Of a stretch of 64,000 nucleotides of DNA, positions 1 through 6,564 are shown in pieces. Position 1 is the stretch's first letter. Each line of letters begins with the position of its first letter. Below the pieces are notes generated by a model. That model was given only the letters and a program-made list of their open reading frames with translations. It did not search any database and was not told where the DNA came from. Origin of the DNA: Deltaproteobacteria bacterium (lineage in GTDB: Bacteria; UBA10199; JACPAL01); NCBI GenBank assembly GCA_016180855.1, contig JACPAL010000002.1:1-64000 (forward strand), in the 5' to 3' direction. The position numbers and the translations under genes were made by a program.

Positions 1-22
1 GTTTGTTACGAAGATGCCACTG

Positions 23-95
23 GCTCCCATCGTCTAGAGGCCTAGGACGGTGCCCTCTCACGGCATAAACACCGGTTCGAATCCGGTTGGGAGCA
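23..95 (+). tRNA. tRNA-Glu (anticodon CTC)
   Basis: A full cloverleaf can be folded. The acceptor arm is GCTCCCA/TGGGAGC (23-29 with 88-94) with discriminator A95. The anticodon stem is GTGCC/GGCAT with one G-T pair, and the 7-nt loop CTCTCAC carries anticodon CTC at 57-59. The T arm is ACCGG-TTCGAAT-CCGGT. The 3' CCA is not encoded; CAA follows. The gene is the left border of an accessory segment, and its last bases recur near 1744. Confidence 0.95.
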
Positions 96-99
96 CAAA

Positions 100-329
100 T
101 TTTCAAAATCAGGGGCCACCACCTGATGGGCCTGGTGAGCCGCCTCCAGGAATTCCCGGTACGGTTCGAGCCAACCGGTGGCATATTCTTCGAAAAGCTT
201 TTTAATCAATGGAGCCTTTTGAGGGTCAAATTTTGGAAAACTGTGGTGGCCACTGGCGAGTCGCTGCTGTGCCCTGAGCAGAGTCGAAGGGGGAAGGGCA
301 TCACACAGACCCAACAAATCCAATGCCAC
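100..329 (-). pseudogene. Serine-recombinase C-terminal fragment (remnant)
   Basis: Reading the minus strand from 329, a frame contains DPQKAPLIKKLFEEYATG at about 174-227. This resembles the stretch just after the catalytic domain of large serine recombinases, where DPEKAPLVRKLFELYATG-like sequence is common. Nothing like a catalytic domain is present, and the open frame simply runs on into the antisense of tRNA-Glu, so this is not an intact gene. A 20-bp palindrome interrupts the upstream part at 272-291. I infer a decayed recombinase next to a tRNA, consistent with an old integration. A chance resemblance cannot be excluded because the match covers only about 20 residues. Confidence 0.45.
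272..291. repeat. Short palindromic repeat
   Basis: CCCTGAGCAGAGTCGAAGGG is an imperfect palindrome of the CCCTTCGA-CTCAGGG type that is scattered in intergenic DNA of many bacteria. It lies inside the recombinase remnant, which supports the view that this stretch is no longer coding. Only one copy was noticed in the window. Confidence 0.5.
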
Positions 330-380
330 AGGAGTTCACCGTATCCAAATAATTGAAATGCAGTTGGAGATATTAAACTT

Positions 381-429
381 TACCGGGAATCCCGGTAGCT
401 TGACACATTACCGGGATTCCCGGTAATAT
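381..429 (+). promoter_or_regulatory. Promoter with two perfect inverted operators
   Basis: A perfect 17-bp palindrome TACCGGGAATCCCGGTA (381-397) sits just upstream of a consensus -35 box TTGACA (400-405). Its exact reverse complement TACCGGGATTCCCGGTA (409-425) fills the 18-bp spacer and touches the -10 box TAATAT (424-429). Operator centres are 28 bp apart. The ATG of the next gene begins 6 nt after the -10 box, so transcription should start at or next to the start codon. No Shine-Dalgarno sequence is present. A repressor bound here would block RNA polymerase; no HTH regulator is encoded next to it. Confidence 0.8.
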
Positions 430-435
430 GTCCGC

Positions 436-1407
436 ATGAAGATACATCTCCCCAATAGCGCCTTCTTGGGAAATATTGACCCGTTTATTCGCGGGTTTGA
501 TCCCTTGAATCCCACTTCGTTGGCAATCACTTCCAATGATAAATGGATTTCTGTTCATCCGGTTGTGCTCTCAATGATTGCCGCATTGGGGTTGACCCTC
601 AACCCAGATCACATCCATTTTGATAAGTTGGAGGCCAAATCAAAACATTACCTTGTGCGGATGGGACTTTTCGAAATTCTGGGAATCTCGTCCGGTATTA
701 ACGTCGTAGAACATGAACCAGCAGGGAGATTTATTCCAATCACTCAAATTAAAACATCTAACGAGCTCACCAAATTTATTACGGAGATGATTCCATTGCT
801 CCATCTGGAGGCGGAGCAGTCACAGACTATTGGATATATTGTGAGTGAGCTCGTTCGAAATGTGATTGAACACGCAGGGGCACAAAATGGTGCGCTTCTT
901 TGCGCTCAATATTATGAAAAAAGCAATTCCATCCGCATTGGCATTGCCGACACTGGCGTAGGAATCAAAAAAACAATCAATCAGTCCCATATGGCCAAAA
1001 CAGATTTACAGGCGATTCAGCTGGCGTTAACCCCCGGAATTACAGGCACTACAGGTAAAGAAGGCGGCACGGAACAAAATGCCGGTGCGGGACTATTTTT
1101 CATCAAATCGATTGCCTTCGTAAATCGGGACTACTTCACTATTTATAGCGGAAACGGTTTTTATAAACTTTTGAAGCGCACATCTGATAAACAGATTTCG
1201 TTGCACGCTGATCCATTTGATGACAGGCATTCTATCGGATCCGAGAGAGGAGTGTTTCCATATTGGAATGGAACGATAGTGGGAGTGGATATTACGCTCG
1301 ATCAAACCAAGGAATTCTCTCTACTGTTAGATGCAATCCGTAAAACATATAGTTCAGCTGTACGCGAACGGAAAAGGGAACGTTACAAAAAACCAAAATT
1401 TATATGA
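436..1407 (+). CDS. GHKL-fold ATP-binding protein paired with STAS protein
   Basis: A 323-residue protein with a Bergerat/HATPase_c fold in its second half. It shows an N box with SELVRNVIEHA (137-147), a G1 box DTGVGI (172-177) and a glycine-rich lid GGTEQNAGAG (210-219). The first 120 residues have no recognised domain, and no phospho-acceptor histidine domain is visible. It is therefore not a normal sensor kinase and is closer to anti-sigma-type kinases (SpoIIAB/RsbW class). Its stop overlaps the start of the STAS gene by 4 nt. It starts with ATG 436 directly after the operator-bearing promoter and has no Shine-Dalgarno sequence. I infer a kinase/ATPase switch acting on the STAS partner; the output is unknown. 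Confidence 0.8.
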   Translation: MKIHLPNSAFLGNIDPFIRGFDPLNPTSLAITSNDKWISVHPVVLSMIAALGLTLNPDHIHFDKLEAKSKHYLVRMGLFEILGISSGINVVEHEPAGRFIPITQIKTSNELTKFITEMIPLLHLEAEQSQTIGYIVSELVRNVIEHAGAQNGALLCAQYYEKSNSIRIGIADTGVGIKKTINQSHMAKTDLQAIQLALTPGITGTTGKEGGTEQNAGAGLFFIKSIAFVNRDYFTIYSGNGFYKLLKRTSDKQISLHADPFDDRHSIGSERGVFPYWNGTIVGVDITLDQTKEFSLLLDAIRKTYSSAVRERKRERYKKPKFI

Positions 1408-1700
1408 AGATAATTACCATTTTTAAAGAGGCGGGAGCCTTTGCCGAAAACAAGGATGTCGCAAGGAACATGCGCTTGCAGGAAATAATACCTGCTCTGG
1501 AAAATCATGAAGAGGTTATTCTGGATTTCAGCCAGGTCACTGCGGCGACTCAGTCATTTGTGCATGCCCTTATTAGCGATGTATTGAAAAAGTTTGGAAA
1601 CGGCGTTTTGGATCGTATTTCATTTAAATCTTGCAATGACACCGTCAAAAAAATTATAGGGATCGTAGTAGACTATATGCAGGAAGGCATGGGGGATTAG
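1404..1700 (+). CDS. STAS-like protein (DUF4325 family)
   Basis: A 98-residue protein matching the STAS-like DUF4325 pattern: a beta strand and turn with VILDFSQVTAATQSFVHAL (about residues 37-55), followed by an alternating helix/strand pattern. In anti-anti-sigma STAS proteins the regulatory Ser lies at the start of the helix after this strand; here Thr49 and Ser51 are candidates. The start codon overlaps the ATPase gene by 4 nt (ATGA), implying coupled translation and a fixed stoichiometry. Such ATPase/DUF4325 pairs recur in accessory DNA, but no sigma factor is adjacent here, so the target of the switch is not evident. Confidence 0.75.
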   Translation: MKIITIFKEAGAFAENKDVARNMRLQEIIPALENHEEVILDFSQVTAATQSFVHALISDVLKKFGNGVLDRISFKSCNDTVKKIIGIVVDYMQEGMGD

Positions 1701-1743
1701 GTGGAGAATGGAGGCCTCCTCCAGGTTCAGCCAATGCACCTCA

Positions 1744-1754
1744 GGGAGCACAAA
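1744..1754 (+). repeat. 11-bp direct repeat of tRNA-Glu 3' end
   Basis: GGGAGCACAAA at 1744-1754 is identical to 89-99, which spans the acceptor 3' strand of tRNA-Glu and the bases after it. The two copies bracket the recombinase remnant and the ATPase/STAS pair (about 1.65 kb). It may be an attachment-site duplication. At 11 bp, chance remains possible. Confidence 0.4.
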
Positions 1755-1768
1755 ATAAGGAGGACTCT

Positions 1769-2104
1769 ATGCAAATCATAAAACTGGCTATCGTGATGGT
1801 GGCGCTTCTTGCTCTACCAATTCCGGCCCTCGCCAAGACCTTCAAGGTCAGTGAGTATAAAAAGTCGGGCGTTTATGAGCAAGAGATCGGTGATTTCCGC
1901 TACCTGTATGATACGGTGACCGGGTTGTGTTTCTTCCTGTATACGGATGGAAGCACGGCCGCCGGACTGACCTCTGTCGACTGCAGTAACGTCACCAAAC
2001 GGCCCGAATGGTCCAACTTGCTAAAAACACCGGCATCTGAAGCAGAGCCGGAGGTAGCGCCAGCGGCAGAGCCTGAAGTTACTAAGCCGAAGAAAAAGAA
2101 GTAA
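1769..2104 (+). CDS. Small secreted hypothetical protein
   Basis: A 111-residue protein with a clear signal peptide (hydrophobic residues 4-19, likely cleavage after ALA-K or PALA). The mature part has two cysteines (in GLCFF and VDCSN), possibly one disulfide, and aromatic-rich strands. The tail is Pro/Ala/Glu-rich and ends in a run of lysines. A strong Shine-Dalgarno AAGGAGG about 7 nt before ATG 1769 fixes the start, unlike the leaderless gene pair before it. No family recognised. It starts 14 nt after the putative right repeat of the tRNA end, so it probably lies just outside the inserted module. Confidence 0.7.
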   Translation: MQIIKLAIVMVALLALPIPALAKTFKVSEYKKSGVYEQEIGDFRYLYDTVTGLCFFLYTDGSTAAGLTSVDCSNVTKRPEWSNLLKTPASEAEPEVAPAAEPEVTKPKKKK

Positions 2105-2270
2105 ACAAATGACCTGCAGGTTATGTTCATGTCATAGGAACTGGGGAGGATGAGGGGTGTTATTTTGTCTTTGTCAGGAAGTACACACCCACCGGCGTGA
2201 CTTCCTTCACAGCTCAACAGGCTCCCTCCCCGCTGGAGATCCAAAGTAACTCCTGCCTCATCGATCGAAT

Positions 2271-3419
2271 TCAAGCGATAATCTTCCCTGACCAAAGCTC
2301 TTCTAAAAAGATATTCCAGGGCAAAATTCGAATATCACCGGCCAAGCGTGGTGAAGAGTCCAGAGAAACTAAAATTGATTTGTTAACTTTATATTCCTCC
2401 TGAAATGCCTTGAGTCCCTTTAAGTGTTTCTCTTGAGCCAAAGAAGTTCCCTTGATCTCAAGGGCGATCTCATGATCCCCCAAAATAAAGTCAACTTCCA
2501 TTTGGGAACTTGTTCTCCAGAAAGAGATTCCATAATTAAGCCGCGAATAATGGCTGTGCGTTACGATTTCATGATAAATGAAATGTTCCAGCGCCTTACC
2601 GAAAACCTCGCTCCCTTTTTCAATTTTACCTCTCTTCAAAAGAAAATTTACAATTCCCATATCAAAAAAATAAAATTTTGGGGCTTTTGTTACACGTCGT
2701 TTCGGTCTCTTTTGATACACGGGAAGAAATCTCCCAATCAGAGTGTCTTCGAGAATTTGAAAATAATTCCTGACCGTGCTCGAATAGACACCGCAATCGC
2801 TGGCAATGTTCGTATGGTTCACCTGTTCTCCATTACTGAATGCGGCCCCCTCCAAAAATTTTGAAAAAGCCTGCAAATTGCGCGTTAGAGCTTCTGCGAA
2901 GATTTCCTCTTTGAGGTAGTCCCCGACATACGCATGAATGAGGTCTATGGGAGCTTCATGCAGGTAGTGTTGGGGTAGAAGTCCGTGGTTTAAGGCGCGA
3001 AGAAGGTCAAAATTGGGAATTTCCTTGTAGACGAGCGGGTAGAGTTCGTACCGGACGGCACGCCCACCCAAAAGATTTCCTGCCCCCCTTTTCAGCTTTC
3101 TGGCACTGGAACCGCTTAAGATAAATTGGGTATCGTACTTTGTTATTAAGTGTTGAACGATATCCAGCAGCCTCGGAATTTTTTGAATTTCGTCGATGAT
3201 GACAGGCTTTCGGTTTTTGGCTTCCGCTAAAACTTTTTCCTGAAGGAGGCCGGGGTTGAGGGTCAATTCTTCATAGAGTCGTGGATCAAGTAAATCGAAC
3301 AGAAGTGAATCGCTAAAAATTTTACCAAGAAGACTTGTCTTGCCAACCTGTCGTGGACCCCATAGGAAGCAGCTAGAATTATTTAGGTTTTTAAAGGTTT
3401 GGAGACGATTGAGGAACAC
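2271..3419 (-). CDS. AAA_14/DUF4143 family ATP-binding protein
   Basis: A 382-residue protein of the archaeal/bacterial AAA_14-DUF4143 class. Walker A is GPRQVGKTSLLG (about 20-31), Walker B is PVIIDEIQKIP (about 72-82), and a sensor-1-like LSGSSARKLKRG (about 100-111) follows. A winged-helix-like middle and a C-terminal DUF4143 segment with a PD-(D/E)XK-like pattern (EVDFILGDHEIALEIKG) complete it. The biological role of this family is poorly known; members are common in accessory DNA. The start is GTG 3419 with no Shine-Dalgarno sequence, 4 nt after a putative -10 box. Length fits the family, so it appears intact. Confidence 0.85.
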   Translation of the reverse strand: MFLNRLQTFKNLNNSSCFLWGPRQVGKTSLLGKIFSDSLLFDLLDPRLYEELTLNPGLLQEKVLAEAKNRKPVIIDEIQKIPRLLDIVQHLITKYDTQFILSGSSARKLKRGAGNLLGGRAVRYELYPLVYKEIPNFDLLRALNHGLLPQHYLHEAPIDLIHAYVGDYLKEEIFAEALTRNLQAFSKFLEGAAFSNGEQVNHTNIASDCGVYSSTVRNYFQILEDTLIGRFLPVYQKRPKRRVTKAPKFYFFDMGIVNFLLKRGKIEKGSEVFGKALEHFIYHEIVTHSHYSRLNYGISFWRTSSQMEVDFILGDHEIALEIKGTSLAQEKHLKGLKAFQEEYKVNKSILVSLDSSPRLAGDIRILPWNIFLEELWSGKIIA

Positions 3420-3423
3420 AAAC

Positions 3424-3453
3424 TAATTATGCATGTAATTTTAGTATTGTAAA
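3424..3453 (-). promoter_or_regulatory. Putative promoter of the AAA_14 gene
   Basis: On the minus strand, TTTACA (3453-3448), an 18-bp AT-rich spacer and TAATTA (3429-3424) precede the GTG at 3419 by 4 nt. The expected transcription start falls on the start codon, so the message would be leaderless. Boxes are imperfect. Confidence 0.45.
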
Positions 3454-3589
3454 CTATGAATTATCTCTCTGTGATATTTTAGGCAAAATAGGTTCGAACT
3501 TATGTCCCATTAGCTCAAACAGAAAGATCTTACGTGAGAGAGGTGGCCTTTACTTTTTAGGACAGGATTTGAGGTCGGCATAAGTGAAG

Positions 3590-3606
3590 CCCCGCGGTGC
3601 GGAGGG
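3590..3606. repeat. REP-like hairpin, copy 1
   Basis: CCCCGC-GGT-GCGGaGGG with flanking GTGAAG on the left. Read on the minus strand it is AATTtACC..GCGGGG-CTTCAC, related to the hairpins at 4281 and 4367 (CCCCGC..GCGGGG with ATGAAT or TTCAT beside it). All three lie in the accessory segment. Confidence 0.45.
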
Positions 3607-3657
3607 TAAATTCTTTGGGAGAGCAAAATTTTTCATGGATCGTAGTAGCGTATTCCA

Positions 3658-4125
3658 CTAATCCTTCTTACGACCAAGCTTGGTAGGGACATCGGGAGTG
3701 TATTCGCACCCCCTGCGTTCGGGGTTGTAACGCCCGGTCCATTTTTCTGCTCCAGCCTCTCTAAGGGCGGTTTGAGCCTCAGCTGTTTGGGTTAAGGGGC
3801 TTTTCTCTGCAAATCGGGAACAGGTCCTGTTTAATAAAGCGATCTTTTCTTTACCATCTAGAAATGTCGGTTGATCGTTAGCGAACATCCCTGGGTCACC
3901 AAAGAGATCGTTATGGTCCACCATCCCATCAGGTTTTTCTCCAGAATTACCAGGCAGATCCAGCACTCGGACTCGACTATCTTCAAGGTCTTGACTGAAT
4001 CGCCATTGAGCTTCGCAGGAGGCCTCTCTGAACGCCTCCAACTCAAACTCCTCCTGAGCAGCGTTAAAACCATCGACCGTCAAGGGATTAAATAGTACCG
4101 GCCTGACTCCATTAGATCCTCCCAT
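3658..4125 (-). CDS. Hypothetical protein
   Basis: 155 residues, no recognised family, no signal peptide or membrane segment. The protein is rich in acidic residues and ends in a basic tail (KLGRKKD). A very good Shine-Dalgarno (AAGGAGA, 6-7 nt before ATG at 4123-4125) sets the start; an upstream in-frame TTG at 4140 overlaps this site and is unlikely to be used. Local sequence GRYNPERRGCEY near the C-terminus is distinctive but matches nothing I know. It stands alone between REP-like hairpins. It is probably a real gene because of the ribosome site and uninterrupted frame, but its function is unknown. Confidence 0.6.
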   Translation of the reverse strand: MGGSNGVRPVLFNPLTVDGFNAAQEEFELEAFREASCEAQWRFSQDLEDSRVRVLDLPGNSGEKPDGMVDHNDLFGDPGMFANDQPTFLDGKEKIALLNRTCSRFAEKSPLTQTAEAQTALREAGAEKWTGRYNPERRGCEYTPDVPTKLGRKKD

Positions 4126-4225
4126 AAATGTCTCCTTCAAATTGATACAGAGTTTTCCCTGTCAGATTCATTATCGGCATACCCCCCTCATCAAAGTTGC
4201 GTCGGTTGTCCTTTATCGAAATTTT

Positions 4226-4245
4226 CTGTTCTCTGCAGAGAACAG
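4226..4245. promoter_or_regulatory. Perfect 20-bp palindrome (candidate operator)
   Basis: CTGTTCTCTGCAGAGAACAG is fully self-complementary. It lies in the 402-bp gap between the hypothetical gene (starts 4125) and the end of the HTH gene (4528), about 100 bp upstream of the former on its strand. The CTGT..ACAG half-site spacing is 12 nt, not the 8 nt of the enterobacterial LexA box. It could be an operator or a factorless hairpin. Apart from this and two REP-like hairpins, the 4126-4527 gap shows nothing that reads as a gene. Confidence 0.5.
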
Positions 4246-4280
4246 TTTTGGCCTAAAATGTGTTTAATCGGGGCTTAATT

Positions 4281-4298
4281 CCCCGCCGTCTTGCGGGG
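4281..4298. repeat. REP-like hairpin, copy 2
   Basis: CCCCGC-CGTCTT-GCGGGG, 6-bp perfect stem, preceded by CTTAATT and followed by ATGAATGG. Same family as 3590-3606 and 4367-4387. Confidence 0.55.
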
Positions 4299-4366
4299 AT
4301 GAATGGTCCGGAGATCCGAAGCATTGGCAGAGGAGGGTTGGTGGCTACGGGGATTCCGCCAAGAAA

Positions 4367-4387
4367 CCCCGCGGTCTTGCCGCTGGG
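4367..4387. repeat. REP-like hairpin, copy 3
   Basis: CCCCGCGG-TCTTG-CCGCTGGG, an 8-bp stem with one mismatch, followed by AGCTTCAT. It shares the TCTTG loop with copy 2, 86 bp away. Confidence 0.55.
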
Positions 4388-4527
4388 AGCTTCATGTGCG
4401 GAAGATTTTTCATCTTACGATGATGAATGGTGGCATTTTTACTATGGAAATCAATTTTGGGCATTTCAAAAACAAAAACCATCGGCTATTTATGGTGAAA
4501 TTGTCCCTTGATGAATCCAAGGGAAAC

Positions 4528-4893
4528 TCACGCCGCCAAGTTGAATTCGACCGTGTCGTACTCAACCACAGGCATTCTTACCTTTCGTCCAGATACCGTG
4601 GCCGTCTTGACCCTCACGGCTCCAACTTCCTCAAAGAAAAGGATGATCTTGTTTAAGTTAGAAACATCCATTTTTGTAATCTTAGCCAGCTCATAGATTG
4701 ATTTCGGTTTGAAGATCAGGATGTACTTCAGAACGTGTAAGTTCCTGGCAAATCGATCGAAATCGTTTTTATTGTCAAAACTGACTTCGTAGTGTGGTTC
4801 TTTTGGAGTCGCTTTTTTTGCCTTGCGAAATGCCCTTTTGAAATCATCCAGGATCTCATCAGCGGTCTTTAGTGACACAATAAGGTGTTTCAT
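4528..4893 (-). CDS. HTH (MarR-like) DNA-binding protein, predicted antitoxin
   Basis: A 121-residue protein with a winged-helix core: SIYELAKITKMDVSNLNKIILFFEEVGAV (about 66-94) reads as the recognition helix plus wing of the MarR/HVO_A0114-like group. The N-terminal 60 residues are basic and probably mediate dimerisation or toxin contact. Its ATG overlaps the stop of the upstream TumE-like gene by 4 nt, so the two are co-translated, with the toxin-like gene first. By analogy with TumE/TumA modules it is the antitoxin and autorepressor. The AT-rich dyad at the shared promoter (5189-5202) is a plausible target. Confidence 0.75.
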   Translation of the reverse strand: MKHLIVSLKTADEILDDFKRAFRKAKKATPKEPHYEVSFDNKNDFDRFARNLHVLKYILIFKPKSIYELAKITKMDVSNLNKIILFFEEVGAVRVKTATVSGRKVRMPVVEYDTVEFNLAA

Positions 4894-5180
4894 ATCTTCA
4901 CCCCCATGTTTTCAAAAATTAATGTTTTAAAGTCTTTGATCAACTTTTCCTCGCCTGAGAATTCATAGGCTATTTCCTGGCTATCCAAATGAACATGGGG
5001 CCCTTTGGGATGATGGTTGTCCATGAGAATCTTTTTCCCGCTCTTTAGGTCAGCCAATACAAGTCCATACTTAATTCCATGAGGATACTTCTTCGAGAGT
5101 CCGACCTTATGTATCTCCATTTCAAGAACATACCGTCCCTGAAGACGAGCCTTATGCCAGTAGACCAGGACGGCCTTCAT
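4890..5180 (-). CDS. TumE-family toxin-like protein
   Basis: A 96-residue protein matching the TumE/DUF6516 pattern: an N-terminal strand with basic residues (MKAVLVYWHKARLQGRYVLEM), a middle YGLVLADLKSGKKILMDNHHPKGPHVH segment with a histidine cluster, and a C-terminal helix LIKDFKTLIFENMGVKI. The conserved NHHPKGPHxH motif (about 54-63) is typical of the family. It is the first gene of a two-gene operon with an HTH partner. No Shine-Dalgarno sequence precedes ATG 5180; a promoter with its -10 box 8 nt upstream suggests a leaderless transcript. The biochemical activity of the family is not known to me. Confidence 0.75.
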   Translation of the reverse strand: MKAVLVYWHKARLQGRYVLEMEIHKVGLSKKYPHGIKYGLVLADLKSGKKILMDNHHPKGPHVHLDSQEIAYEFSGEEKLIKDFKTLIFENMGVKI

Positions 5181-5188
5181 ATTGGTTT

Positions 5189-5218
5189 AATATACCTATA
5201 TTGTGCTCCGCCTGTCGA
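5189..5218 (-). promoter_or_regulatory. Promoter and dyad of the TA operon
   Basis: Minus strand: TCGACA (5218-5213), an 18-bp spacer and TATATT (5194-5189), ending 8 nt before ATG 5180. The -10 box is one arm of the dyad AATATA-CC-TATATT (5189-5202), which suits autorepression by the HTH partner. No ribosome site follows. Confidence 0.55.
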
Positions 5219-5317
5219 GTGGTATTTTGATCTACGGTATTTTTGGGGGGAGACACCGTTATTCAATTGCAATCGTTGCGGACAAGAATTCCATAAATAT
5301 CTCAGGCACAAATCACT

Positions 5318-5776
5318 ATGCTGATCAAAACAATCATCTCAGGCGGTCAAACGGGGGTCGACCGGGCGGCGCTGGATGTTGCCTTAGAGTTAGAAATTCC
5401 CTGCGGCGGTTGGTGTCCGAAGGGACGGCAGGCCGAAGACGGCACGATTGATTCGATTTATCCGCTTCAGGAAACCCCTTCGAAAAATTACTCCCAACGA
5501 ACGGAATGGAACGTCCGTGATGCCGATGGGACTTTGATCCTTACTTGGGGTCTACCCTCTGGCGGAACCGCCTATACGATCGAATGTGCCAGAACGTATC
5601 GAAAGCCTCTTCTGATCGTGGAGATGAAAAAGTCTCCTTCAAAAGCAGTTTTCTTAAGATGGATTACAGAGCATCAGATAAAGAAGCTCAATGTCGCCGG
5701 CCCAAGGGAAAGCCTTTTTCCGGGATTTATCTATAAGGAAGCGAGACAAATTCTGATGAATTGGCTGGGGCCTTAA
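5318..5776 (+). CDS. YpsA/SLOG-family putative molybdenum carrier-like protein
   Basis: A 152-residue Rossmann-like SLOG protein. The N-terminal IISGGQTGVDRAALDVALE (6-24) is the phosphate/nucleotide-binding loop of the family annotated as putative molybdenum carrier (cpYpsA-related). GGWCPKGRQAEDG (30-42) and GTLILTWGLPSGGTAYT (71-87) are the other conserved blocks. SLOG proteins are thought to bind or process nucleotide-derived ligands; the carrier name is historical. It stands alone and diverges from the TA operon. The start is ATG 5318; no strong ribosome site. Full family length. Confidence 0.85.
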   Translation: MLIKTIISGGQTGVDRAALDVALELEIPCGGWCPKGRQAEDGTIDSIYPLQETPSKNYSQRTEWNVRDADGTLILTWGLPSGGTAYTIECARTYRKPLLIVEMKKSPSKAVFLRWITEHQIKKLNVAGPRESLFPGFIYKEARQILMNWLGP

Positions 5777-5897
5777 GGTTCAGCTAAACTCTGGCTCACA
5801 GGGCCTATCTCTTTTGGAAAGTAAGAAATGAGAATGACGACCTTCGGTATTCCTGGCATATGATTATGATATTGCCGATAATTTTTGTAAAAAGATT

Positions 5898-6551
5898 CTA
5901 ATGACTGGTTGCTTCTCTTTCCAAATTGTGGAAAACATCCGGCGTTGTCATCCGTACACCCAATTTGACGACCCACTCGGGGATGTGCCCTCCGAGATCT
6001 GAAATCTCTTCATAATAGAGAAAGGTCTCACCTCTTTTTTCTGTAGGTTGGAGACGAAAACAGCCTTGAACCGAACGAACATTACCATCGATCATGGACC
6101 AGCACTGTTCGTACTTCCGTTCATAAATTTTACTTTCATTGTTTAAGTAGCGCAGAAGGAACCAGCGATTGGCGACCGGGAATGGTGTATTAACCACCTG
6201 AAAGGCTATTCCGCCCCACTTTCCTCTACGGTGGGGTTTTCTATCAATTTTGAATTGTGCAGCTAGTTTCGATAAGAACTTTGGGTTCTGATTTCTGGTC
6301 TTTTGTATGGCAACAACCCCTTCTTCAGAAACGTAGTGGCTTACCGGCATTCTTGGCATAAAGTGGGACCAATCATTAATTCGGATGATTATCTCCCAAA
6401 TTTGTTCTGGTTCTCCCTTGATGATTCCCTCAGCATGCATTTTGCTAGGGCGATGAGAATCACCTTTTTGATAAGAAATTTTAATGGGAGAGGCAATGCT
6501 TATCAATGGATAAGATAAAAGCAGGCTGAGAATAAGTGACTTAGTTAACAT
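5898..6551 (-). CDS. Secreted SRPBCC/START-like lipid-binding-fold protein
   Basis: 217 residues. The N-terminal signal peptide has a hydrophobic core of residues 4-20 with likely cleavage after SIAS. The rest matches the SRPBCC (START/Bet v1) pattern: HAEGIIKGEPEQIWEIIIRINDWSHFMPRMP is the typical first strand, helix and the W-x-x-(F/Y)-x-P motif. A long sheet follows with NRWFLLRYLN and a C-terminal helix. The fold forms a hydrophobic pocket, so a periplasmic lipid or aromatic ligand is likely. It lies 13 nt downstream of the gamma-glutamyl hydrolase gene on the same strand, so it may be the last gene of that operon, though its functional link is unclear. Confidence 0.75.
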   Translation of the reverse strand: MLTKSLILSLLLSYPLISIASPIKISYQKGDSHRPSKMHAEGIIKGEPEQIWEIIIRINDWSHFMPRMPVSHYVSEEGVVAIQKTRNQNPKFLSKLAAQFKIDRKPHRRGKWGGIAFQVVNTPFPVANRWFLLRYLNNESKIYERKYEQCWSMIDGNVRSVQGCFRLQPTEKRGETFLYYEEISDLGGHIPEWVVKLGVRMTTPDVFHNLEREATSH

Positions 6552-6564
6552 CGCAATAGATCGG

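Noticed and set aside
4226-4245. LexA (SOS) box
   Set aside because: The CTGT and ACAG half-sites are 12 nt apart instead of the 8 nt of the enterobacterial box, and no SOS gene follows.
4260-4656. Overlapping plus-strand open frames in the gap before and over the HTH gene
   Set aside because: They run through REP-like hairpins and the antisense of the HTH gene, have no ribosome site and no protein-like composition.
1-5776. Prophage or complete integrative element
   Set aside because: No integrase, structural phage gene, replication gene or conjugation gene is present; only a recombinase fragment and a short repeat support past mobility.
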